64,000 nucleotides of DNA, from NCBI RefSeq assembly GCF_039634785.1, contig NZ_JBBIAB010000017.1, forward strand, positions 44,747 to 108,746, read 5' to 3'. Below the pieces are notes generated by a model, which was not told where the DNA came from, did no database searches, and was given only the letters and a program-made list of their open reading frames with translations. Source of the DNA: Tistrella mobilis. Its GTDB lineage: Bacteria > Pseudomonadota > Alphaproteobacteria > Tistrellales > Tistrellaceae. Made by a program: the position numbers and the translations under genes. Shown piece after piece: positions 10,305 through 17,866 of the stretch (position 1 is the stretch's first letter; every line of letters starts with the position of its first letter).

Positions 10305-11381
10305 CTAAACCTCCCGCACCAGACAGCAGCCGGGGGACAGCTCCACCGTCACCGCACTGCCCGGCTCGGGCGCCGTGGCGCCGAACCCGTTGGGCTGGAT
10401 CAGCCGCAGCGCGGCACCGCCCTGAAGCCGAAGCTCCACCCGCGTGGCCTCGCCCATGAAGGTCAGGCGGGTGACGGTGGCGCCCAGCCGGTTGTCGCCA
10501 CCCTGATCGCCCGCGCCGGGGGCCAGGATGCGGGCCTCTTCCTCGCGGATGCACAGCCGCACGGCATCGCCCGGGCGGCAGCCATTGGCATGGGCGGCGA
10601 TGCGCGCACCGCCCAGCCGGCACTGCGCAACCTCGCCCCGGATCCCGTCCAGATCGACCGCCAGCAGATTGGCGGCGCCCAGGAAATCGGCGGCATAGGT
10701 GGATCGGGGCCGATGATAGATCTCCCGCGGGCTGGCGATCTGTTCCACCCCGCCCGCGCGCAGCAGCGCCACCCGATCCGACATGGTCAGCGCCATGCGC
10801 TGATCATGGGTCACGAAAACCGTGGTGACGCCATAATCGCGCTGGATGTCGCGCACGAAGCTCTGCATGCCGGCGGCAAGCCGGGCATCCAGCGCCGAGA
10901 GCGGCTCGTCGAGCAGCAGGACCAGAGGCTCGATCACCAGCGCCCGCGCCAGCGCCACCCGCTGGCGCTGGCCGCCGCTCAACGCCGCCGGCTGGCGATC
11001 GGCGAAACCGGCCAGCTCCACCCGCTCCAGACAGGCGCCGACCCGGCGGCGGATCTCGGTTTCGGACACATGGCGGGCGCGCAGCCCGTAGGCGACGTTT
11101 TCGAACACGCTGCGGTCGGGGAACAGGGCATAGTCCTGAAAGACCATGCCGCAATCGCGCCGATGGGCCGGCAGCCGGGTGACGTCGCGCCCGGCAAAGG
11201 CCACCCGGCCGCGGGCCGGTGCCAGAAAGCCGGCGATCAGGCGCAGAAAGGTGGTCTTGCCGCAGCCGCTGGGCCCCAGGATGGTAAAGAAGCACCCATC
11301 CGGAATTGTCATGCTTTGGCCATCGATGACCGGCCGGCCGCCATAGGTGACGACGACGTCGTCGATATCGATTCTGGCCAT
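10305..11381 (-). CDS. ABC transporter ATP-binding protein, 2-aminoethylphosphonate/iron type
   Basis: A 358-residue importer ATPase with Walker A GPSGCGKTT, Q-loop VFQDYALFPDRSV, signature LSGGQRQRVALARAL, Walker B LVLLLDEPLSALDA and H-loop FVTHDQ, followed by a C-terminal TOBE-type regulatory domain of about 120 residues. It is the first gene of the minus-strand operon ATPase-permease-binding protein-aminotransferase-hydrolase, which ends at the terminator at 5259-5292. The operon promoter must lie in the 149-bp gap shared with the divergent LysR gene. Confidence 0.88.
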   Translation of the reverse strand: MARIDIDDVVVTYGGRPVIDGQSMTIPDGCFFTILGPSGCGKTTFLRLIAGFLAPARGRVAFAGRDVTRLPAHRRDCGMVFQDYALFPDRSVFENVAYGLRARHVSETEIRRRVGACLERVELAGFADRQPAALSGGQRQRVALARALVIEPLVLLLDEPLSALDARLAAGMQSFVRDIQRDYGVTTVFVTHDQRMALTMSDRVALLRAGGVEQIASPREIYHRPRSTYAADFLGAANLLAVDLDGIRGEVAQCRLGGARIAAHANGCRPGDAVRLCIREEEARILAPGAGDQGGDNRLGATVTRLTFMGEATRVELRLQGGAALRLIQPNGFGATAPEPGSAVTVELSPGCCLVREV

Positions 11382-11530
11382 GTCTCAGCTTTCGTCTGCA
11401 GGTGTGCCCTGCCCTCCCCAATAGCGGCGACGGATGAAGATCTCGTGACATTCATCAGGAAATGAGATTGGTCTATGATCCGGCGCATGGATGCGCCAGC
11501 ATGCGGGCGAAGCAGGGGGGAGAAGAACGC

Positions 11531-12415
11531 ATGGGGACAGATCACGACGACATCCCGCTGAACGCCCTGCGCGCCTTTTGCGAGGTGGCGCGGGATGTTC
11601 ACGTCTCGCGGGCCGCCGCCCGGATCGGCGTGTCGCAAAGCGCCGTCAGCCGGCATCTGGCCCTGCTGGAAGCCCATATGGGCGCGCCCCTGCTGGAACG
11701 GCAGGGCCGCAACGTGGTGCTGACCGAACTGGGCCGCCAGCTGGCCGAAGCGGTGACAGCACCACTGGAAGAGATCGCCTTTTCGGTGCGGCTGATGCGG
11801 CGCCGGCGCAGCGGCCGGCGCAATCTGGTGGTGCGCACCTCTCTGCCCACCTTCGCCTTCACCACGCTGATCCCGCGGATCGCCGAATTCAGCCGCGAAC
11901 ACGGCGATGTGCCGATCGACGTGCTGACCTCGGTCACCTCTCAGGAACTGCATGGCGATTTCGACGTGCTGATCACCCGCGATCTGGTCCTGCCCGGCCC
12001 GGTGCAGGAATGGACCATCGCCGAGGAAAAGGTGGTCTGCGTCGCGGCCCCCGGGATCGCCCGGCGGATCACCCTGGCGACCCTGGCGGCGGTGCCGCTG
12101 TTCATCGTCAATTCCCGCCCCGACATCCTGCCGGCCTGGCTGGCGGCCCGGGGGCTGGGCGAGGGCGATATCCGCATGGGATCGCGCTACGATCATCATT
12201 ACATGGCCCTGCCGGCCGCCATGGCCGGCCAGGGGCTGGTGCTGGCGCCCGAGACGGTGGTGGCGGATTATCTGCAGAAGGGCCTGCTGGCGGCGGTGCC
12301 CGAGACCCGCTTTTCGACCGGCATGGTCTACAAGGCCTATGCGTCGGATCGCGGCATGGACCCGCAGCTGAGCGCCGCCTTCTGCCGCTGGGTCGTCCGG
12401 CTCTGCCGCGGCTGA
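11531..12415 (+). CDS. LysR-family transcriptional regulator
   Basis: A 294-residue LTTR with an N-terminal winged helix (LNALRAFCEVARDVHVSRAAARIGVSQSAVSRHLALLE) and a periplasmic-binding-protein-like effector domain. I start it at the ATG at 11531 after GGGGAGAAG; an upstream in-frame ATG at 11462 lacks a site. It is transcribed divergently from the phosphonate transport operon, the standard arrangement for a LysR activator of that operon. In the shared gap, TCAT-6 nt-ATGA around 11452-11465 is a possible operator half-site pair. The effector would be expected to be the transported phosphonate or an intermediate; that is inference. Confidence 0.88.
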   Translation: MGTDHDDIPLNALRAFCEVARDVHVSRAAARIGVSQSAVSRHLALLEAHMGAPLLERQGRNVVLTELGRQLAEAVTAPLEEIAFSVRLMRRRRSGRRNLVVRTSLPTFAFTTLIPRIAEFSREHGDVPIDVLTSVTSQELHGDFDVLITRDLVLPGPVQEWTIAEEKVVCVAAPGIARRITLATLAAVPLFIVNSRPDILPAWLAARGLGEGDIRMGSRYDHHYMALPAAMAGQGLVLAPETVVADYLQKGLLAAVPETRFSTGMVYKAYASDRGMDPQLSAAFCRWVVRLCRG

Positions 12416-12534
12416 CGCTGCTATGGCCGAGACCGGCCGCGGAACATAGGCAGGGCCGCGCATGGCCGGCAGACTGGGCCGGCCGATGACCGCCGGCAAC
12501 CACGACCGGCGGCAGACCGCAGGAGGAAACCGCC

Positions 12535-13311
12535 ATGACCAACCCGTCCGCCCCGCACCAGACGCTGCGCGACAAGGCGTATTTCGACCGCCGCGCCACC
12601 GACGAGATGGCCCGACACCTGGCCCCCACCAGCCGCAGCCTGCACGAGACCATGGCCACGTCCTGCCGGATTCTGGCGATGACCGGCCAGGAGGCCGGGC
12701 TGGCCGGACAGATCAGCGTGCGATCCGACCGCCCCGGCGCCTATTGGACGCTGCGTTTCGGCCTGGGCTTCGACGAGGCGACGCCCGCCGATTTCATCGA
12801 GGTCGACCGCGACCTGAACACGCTTACGGGCCGCGGCATGGCCAACCCCGCCACCCGCTTTCATCTCTGGGTCTATGACGCCCGTCCGGATGTGAGGGCG
12901 ATCATCCACACCCATTCGCCCTGGGCCGCAGCCCTTGCCGCGGCGCGCCAGCCGCTGGTGATCGCGCAGATGGACATGACGCCGCTGCACGACGACTGCG
13001 CCTTTCTGGCCGACTGGCCGGGCGTGCCGATCGCCGATCAGGAAGGCGTGATCATATCCGGGGCGCTGGGCACGAAACGGGCGATCATCCTGGCCCATCA
13101 CGGCTATCTGACCACCGGCGGCAGCTGCGAGGAAGCGACCTATCTGGCGGTCTATCTGGAACGGGCGGCGCGGATGCAGCTGCGCGCCCAGGCGGCCTTC
13201 GGACCGCTGACCCCGGTCGACCCGACGCTCGCCGCCGAGGCGCACGACTATCTGCTGAAGCCCGCCATCGTCAACGCGACCTTCGATTACTGGGCCCGGC
13301 AGGCGCGCTGA
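12535..13311 (+). CDS. class II aldolase/adducin family protein
   Basis: A 258-residue class II aldolase/adducin-fold protein. The metal-binding His pair is visible in IIHTHSPWAAA (about residues 122-132) and a third His in ILAHHGYLTTGG (about 182-193). The start is marked by a strong AGGAGG 8 nt upstream. Members act on sugar phosphates or keto-acids with a divalent metal; I cannot name the substrate. It lies 119 bp downstream of the LysR gene on the same strand, so it may belong to the phosphonate regulon. Confidence 0.82.
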   Translation: MTNPSAPHQTLRDKAYFDRRATDEMARHLAPTSRSLHETMATSCRILAMTGQEAGLAGQISVRSDRPGAYWTLRFGLGFDEATPADFIEVDRDLNTLTGRGMANPATRFHLWVYDARPDVRAIIHTHSPWAAALAAARQPLVIAQMDMTPLHDDCAFLADWPGVPIADQEGVIISGALGTKRAIILAHHGYLTTGGSCEEATYLAVYLERAARMQLRAQAAFGPLTPVDPTLAAEAHDYLLKPAIVNATFDYWARQAR

Positions 13312-13336
13312 CGCCTGCATTCTCACCCGATCTGCT

Positions 13337-13380
13337 TAAGCCAGATCTCGTAAGGCCAGATCTCGTAAGGCCAGATCTCC
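13337..13380. repeat. 15-bp tandem repeat, three copies
   Basis: TAAGGCCAGATCTCG is repeated three times head to tail (the first copy lacks one G, the last ends in C). It lies 26 bp after the aldolase-family stop codon. Each unit contains a BglII-type palindrome AGATCT. Function unknown. Confidence 0.8.
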
Positions 13381-13675
13381 CAGGGAATGCCAGGATGACG
13401 ACGCCTGCCCGGGGCAGCGCGCGATCGCGCCGCCATTACGTCACCGCCGGCCTTGCCGCCATGCCGCGGGAAGCCCTGCTGCTGGTGGGCGCCAGGCCGG
13501 CGGAAACCACATGGTTCTACACCATCGTCACCTGATCGCTGGCCTGGGCCACTACCGGCTGGAGATGCCGGAAGAGCGGATCGCCGCCGGATAAGGCCCC
13601 GGTTGGAAAGCCCGGCGCATCAGAAAAGACTTCCCAAAGCCGCGCACCAAAGCGAAAATGTTCGCGATACTTCAC

Positions 13676-13718
13676 ACCAGGGTTGGGGGCCGTTCTCTGC
13701 GCGGCCCCCAACCCTGGT
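13676..13718. promoter_or_regulatory. 17-bp-arm perfect hairpin upstream of the TIR-STAND gene
   Basis: Arms 13676-13692 and 13702-13718 (left arm ACCAGGGTTGGGGGCCG) are perfectly complementary around a 9-nt loop TTCTCTGCG. There is no U tract after it in either direction, so it is not a standard terminator. It ends 73 bp before the start codon of the TIR-STAND gene. It could insulate the gene from upstream transcription, act as an attenuator, or be a protein-binding dyad. Confidence 0.6.
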
Positions 13719-13791
13719 TGCTCTCTTCCCGGGCCATGTGCCTTCGATACGCCACCACCCTGCAGCGCCCTTTTCGACAAGGACGTGATCG

Positions 13792-16700
13792 ATGGTCCGG
13801 ATCTTCATTTCGCATTCCAACCGCGATAACGACGACGCGACCGAGATCGACGCCCGGCTTAAGAGCGCGGGCTTCGACAACAGGTTTCTGGATATCGACA
13901 AGCATGGGGGTATTCAGCCCGGAGACGATTGGGAGCGAAGATTATACCACGAGGTAGAGCGAGCCCAGGCCGTTGTGCTTATAGTCACCGACAACTGGCT
14001 CGACTCGAAATGGTGCTTTGTCGAATTCACCCAGGCGCGGGCGCTGGGCAAGGCGATCTTCATCCTGATCCTCACCGCGACCAAAGAGAAGATCGTCGGC
14101 AAGGATCTGCAACACATCGACCTGACCGCCGGCCGCGACGTCGGGCTGGCGTGGCTCGTCAGGCGGCTGACCGAGATTACCCTGCAATCACGCGCACATC
14201 TGGATCTGCCTCGGGGCACGGTGCCGTTTCCGGGCCTGCCCGCGTTCGAAGAAACCCAGGCGGCGGTGTTTTTCGGGCGCGATGCCGAAATCCTCGACCT
14301 GATGGAGCGGTTGCGGCAGATCCGCACCAGCGGCGGCGCCAGGCTGATCACGCTGCTCGGCGCCTCGGGCAGCGGCAAGTCCTCGCTGCTGCGGGCCGGG
14401 CTGGTGGCACGCCTGCGATATGACCGGGACAACTGGATCGTCTGCAAACCCTTTCGCCCCGAGGCCGAGCCCGTCGATCGGCTGATCGACACGCTGCTGC
14501 TGACGCTGCGCGAGGCGGGGCCCGGGGAGAGCCCGGGCGATGGCGAGGCGGAACGGCGCTGGCGCGAAGCCCTGGCCTCGGCCACGCCCGGCGAGGCCCT
14601 GCGGGAGATCGCCCGGGCGCTGAGGCGGCGTGCCGGCGCCCTGGATGCGCAGATCCTGATCCCGATCGATCAGGCGGAAGAGCTGTTCACCAGGGCCGAA
14701 CCATCGAAACAGCGGGCCTTCTTCGCCCTGCTGGATGCGGCACTGGCCGACGACCTGCCCTTCGTCGCGATCGCGGCGCTCCGCTCGGACCATCTGGGAG
14801 ACTGGCAGACGGTGGACGGGCTGTCGGCGCCGGCCGTGCTCCACCCGCTGGCACGGATGCCGCTGGCACATATCGGCAGCCTGGTGCGCGATCCGGCAAA
14901 GCTCGTTCACCTGAAGGTCGACGAGGAGATGATCGCGGCGCTGACGGCCGATGCCGAAAGCGATGATGCCCTGCCCCTGATCGCCTTTCTGCTGCGCCGG
15001 ATGTACGACACCATCGGCACGGACACGGCCTGGACGCTGGCACATTACCAGGCGATGGGCGACCGCCGGGCCGACCGGACCCCGCTGCAGGATGCCGTGC
15101 GCCGGGCAGCCGACGACGCCCTGCCGGACCTGACCGACAGCCAGGCCGCCGCGCTGCGCGAGGCCTTCGTATCGGCGCTGGTGCGGGTCAATGCCGAAGG
15201 CGGCTTCGTCCGCAAAGCGGCCCGGCTGGCGGACATCCCCCACGAGGCACGGCCGCTGCTGCAGCGGCTGGTCGAGGCACGGCTGCTGGTGACCGATATC
15301 CGCGCCGGCGCGGACGGCAGCGGCCCCTCCGAAACCGTGATCGAAGTCGCCCATGAAGCCCTGTTCCGGGTCTGGCCCAGGCTGTCCGGCTGGCTGGACG
15401 AGGCCCGCGACTTCCTGATCGGCAAGGCCCGGCTCAACCAGATGTTTCAGGACTGGCAGAAGCTGGAGACGTCGGAGCGCCGCAAGGGCCTCCTCTCCGG
15501 CATCATGCTGGACCGGGCCCGCGGCTGGCTGGCCGCATATCCGCACCGGTTCAGCGACGCGGAACGGGCGTTCATCGAAGAGTCGGATCGGGCGGAGGTG
15601 GAAGACCAGCAAAAACTGCTCCGCGAGGCGCAGCGCGCCACGGATGCGCTTGCTGCGGCGACGGAAACCGCCGATGCCCTGATTTTCAATCTGGCACAGA
15701 AATTCCGCCGGTCCGGCCTGCCCAATGCCATGGTCCGTGAGATTCTGGAGGAGGCACGCAGACTTCTGGACAGGCTGAACACGGGGGACAATCGGAGTGC
15801 TGCGCTGGAGAGGAGCCGGGCCGTAGCATTGGCCGAGCTTGGACAGTCACTGGCTGAATTCGGAGCGCCGGATGAGGCAAGGCAGCTCTATGAGGAAAGC
15901 CTGGAAATATTCCAGCGTCTGGCCGAGCGGGAGCCGGAGAACACGCAAGCCCAGCGCGATCTCAGCCTCGGCCTGGAGAAGATCGCCGATATCAGGCAAC
16001 GGCAGGACCCGGCGGCGGCGCTGGCGCTCTATGAACAGAGCCTGGAGATCAGACGGCGACTGGCCGAGCGGGAGCCGGAGAATACGGAGGCCCAGCGCGA
16101 TCTCAGCATCAGCCAGGAGAAGATCGCCGACATCAGGCAACGGCAAGACCCGGCGGCGGCGCTGGCGCTCTATGAACAGAGCCTGGAGATCAGACGGCGA
16201 CTGGCCGAGCGGGAGCCGGAGAACACGCAAGCCCGGCGCGATCTCAGCGTCAGCCTGAACAACATCGCCGATATCAGGCAACGGCAAGACCCGGCGGCGG
16301 CGCTGGCGCTCTATGAACAGAGCCTGGAGATCACACGGCGACTGGCCGAGCGGGAGCCGGAGAACACCCAAGCCCAGCGCGATCTCAGCATCAGCCTGAA
16401 CAACATCGCCGATATCAGGCAACGGCAAGACCCGGCGGCGGCGCTGGCGCTCTATGAACAGAGCCTGGAGATCACACGGCGACTGGCCGCGTGGGAGCCG
16501 GAGAACACGCAAGCCCAGCGCGATCTCAGCATCAGCCTGGACAGGATCGCCGACATCAGGCAACGGCAAGACCCGGCGGCGGCGCTGGCGCTCTATGAAC
16601 AGAGCCTGGAGATCACACGACGACTGGCCGAGCGGGAGCCGGAGAACACGCAAGCCCAGCGCGATCTCAGCGTCAGCCTGAACAAGATCGCCGATACCAG

Positions 16701-17829
16701 GCAATGGCAAGACCCGGCGGCGGCGCTGGCGCTCTATGAACAGAGCCTGGAGATCAGACGACGACTGGCCGCGCGGGAGCCGGAGAATACGGAGGCCCAG
16801 CGCGATCTCAGCCTCAGCCTGGACAGCATCGCCGATATCAGGCAACGGCAAGACCCGGCGACGGCGCTGGCGCTCTATGAACAGAGCCTGGAGATCAGAC
16901 AGCGGCTGGCCGCGCGGGAGCCGGAGAATACGGAGGCCCAGCGCGATGTCAGCGTCAGCCTAAACAGGATCGCCGATATCAGGCAACGGCAGGACCCGGC
17001 GGCGGCGCTGGCGCTCTATGAACAGAGCCTGGAGATCACGCAGCGGCTGGCCGAGCGGGAGCCGGAGAACACGCAAGCCCAGCGCGATCTCAGCGTCAGC
17101 CTGAGCAGGATCGCCGATATCAGGCAGCAACAGGACCCGGCGGCAGCGCTGGCGCTCTATGAACAGAGCCTGGAGATCAGACGGAGACTGGCCAAGAGGA
17201 AGCCGGAAAACACGCAGGTCCAGCGCGATCTCAGCGTCAGCCTGGAGAAGATCGCCGATATCAGGCAACGGCAAGACCCGGCGGCGGCGCTGGCGCTCTA
17301 TGAACAGAGCCTGGAGATCAGACGGAGACTGGCCAAGAGGGAGCCGGAAAACACGCAGGTCCAGCGCGATCTCAGCGTCAGCCTGGAGAAGATCGCCGAT
17401 ATCAGGCAACGGCAAGACCCGGCGGCGGCGCTGGCGCTCTATGAACAGAGCCTGGAAATCTTCAAGCGTCTGGCCGAGCGGGAGCCGGAGAACACCCAAG
17501 CCCAGCGCGATCTCAGTGTCAGCCTGGACAGGATCGCCGATATCAGGCAACGGCAAGACCCGGCGGCGGCGCTGGCGCTCTATGAACAGAGCCTGGAGAT
17601 CGCCACGCGACTGGCGCAGCAGAGTGACAGCATCGAGGCAAAAACCGATCTGGTTATCAGCCACTACAAGATCTCCACCGTCACCACCGGTGCCAGACGC
17701 ATCGCATCCCTGCAACAGGCCCTCGACATCGCCCAACAGCTGGAAGCGGCCGGGCAGCTGACTGTGGTTCAGGCCGACTGGCCCGATATCCTGCGCCGGG
17801 CGCTGGCAGAGGCGGAGGGAAGCGAGTGA
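13792..17829 (+). CDS. TIR-nSTAND-TPR repeat protein, predicted antiphage/conflict sensor
   Basis: A 1345-residue multidomain protein. Residues 3-130 are a TIR domain (IFISHSNRDND; catalytic-type Glu78 in SKWCFVEF, the position used by NAD-cleaving TIRs). Residues about 150-540 are a STAND-type P-loop NTPase of the nSTAND1 kind: FFGRDAEI, Walker A GASGSGKSS (190-198), Walker B-like ILIPIDQAEEL (288-298), and the winged-helix signature VIEVAHEALFRVWPRLSGWL (517-536). A linker helix follows, then from residue 732 eleven nearly identical 47-residue TPR-like units plus degenerate ends. An AAGGA lies 8 nt before the ATG. By family knowledge, such proteins sense an invader with the repeats, oligomerise through STAND and activate TIR NAD cleavage. 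The partner gene lies 37 bp downstream. The actual trigger is unknown. Confidence 0.88.
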   Translation: MVRIFISHSNRDNDDATEIDARLKSAGFDNRFLDIDKHGGIQPGDDWERRLYHEVERAQAVVLIVTDNWLDSKWCFVEFTQARALGKAIFILILTATKEKIVGKDLQHIDLTAGRDVGLAWLVRRLTEITLQSRAHLDLPRGTVPFPGLPAFEETQAAVFFGRDAEILDLMERLRQIRTSGGARLITLLGASGSGKSSLLRAGLVARLRYDRDNWIVCKPFRPEAEPVDRLIDTLLLTLREAGPGESPGDGEAERRWREALASATPGEALREIARALRRRAGALDAQILIPIDQAEELFTRAEPSKQRAFFALLDAALADDLPFVAIAALRSDHLGDWQTVDGLSAPAVLHPLARMPLAHIGSLVRDPAKLVHLKVDEEMIAALTADAESDDALPLIAFLLRRMYDTIGTDTAWTLAHYQAMGDRRADRTPLQDAVRRAADDALPDLTDSQAAALREAFVSALVRVNAEGGFVRKAARLADIPHEARPLLQRLVEARLLVTDIRAGADGSGPSETVIEVAHEALFRVWPRLSGWLDEARDFLIGKARLNQMFQDWQKLETSERRKGLLSGIMLDRARGWLAAYPHRFSDAERAFIEESDRAEVEDQQKLLREAQRATDALAAATETADALIFNLAQKFRRSGLPNAMVREILEEARRLLDRLNTGDNRSAALERSRAVALAELGQSLAEFGAPDEARQLYEESLEIFQRLAEREPENTQAQRDLSLGLEKIADIRQRQDPAAALALYEQSLEIRRRLAEREPENTEAQRDLSISQEKIADIRQRQDPAAALALYEQSLEIRRRLAEREPENTQARRDLSVSLNNIADIRQRQDPAAALALYEQSLEITRRLAEREPENTQAQRDLSISLNNIADIRQRQDPAAALALYEQSLEITRRLAAWEPENTQAQRDLSISLDRIADIRQRQDPAAALALYEQSLEITRRLAEREPENTQAQRDLSVSLNKIADTRQWQDPAAALALYEQSLEIRRRLAAREPENTEAQRDLSLSLDSIADIRQRQDPATALALYEQSLEIRQRLAAREPENTEAQRDVSVSLNRIADIRQRQDPAAALALYEQSLEITQRLAEREPENTQAQRDLSVSLSRIADIRQQQDPAAALALYEQSLEIRRRLAKRKPENTQVQRDLSVSLEKIADIRQRQDPAAALALYEQSLEIRRRLAKREPENTQVQRDLSVSLEKIADIRQRQDPAAALALYEQSLEIFKRLAEREPENTQAQRDLSVSLDRIADIRQRQDPAAALALYEQSLEIATRLAQQSDSIEAKTDLVISHYKISTVTTGARRIASLQQALDIAQQLEAAGQLTVVQADWPDILRRALAEAEGSE
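15985..17676 (+). repeat. 141-bp tandem coding repeats (47-residue TPR-like units)
   Basis: Eleven consecutive 141-bp units (15985-17535) encode ADIRQRQDPAAALALYEQSL plus 27 further residues with only a few substitutions, and a twelfth unit degenerates to 17676. A divergent unit precedes them. The variation between units concentrates at the residues after EI (RR, TR, TQ, RQ, FK), after LA (ER, AR, KR, AW) and before the terminal I (EK, NN, DR, NK, DS, NR, SR). Such uniformity implies recent expansion or gene conversion. Confidence 0.95.
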
Positions 17830-17866
17830 TCCGCGGGCTGGTATCGCATGCCGCCGGAGCCGGCCG

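Larger units (their letters stand above)
13312..13791. other. intergenic region with decayed coding traces
   Basis: The 480 bp hold a 15-bp tandem repeat (13337-13380), a strong hairpin (13676-13718) and, between them, a short frame starting at 13395 that reads MPREALLLVGARPAETTWFY then stops; a shifted frame continues with GHYRLEMPEERIAAG. This looks like the frameshifted remnant of a gene I cannot name. No intact gene is supported. Confidence 0.5.

Noticed and set aside
8616..11465. A 949-codon plus-strand open frame
   Set aside because: It is antisense to the phosphonate permease and ATPase genes, and its translation is a Gln/His/Arg/Gly-rich shadow without recognisable motifs.
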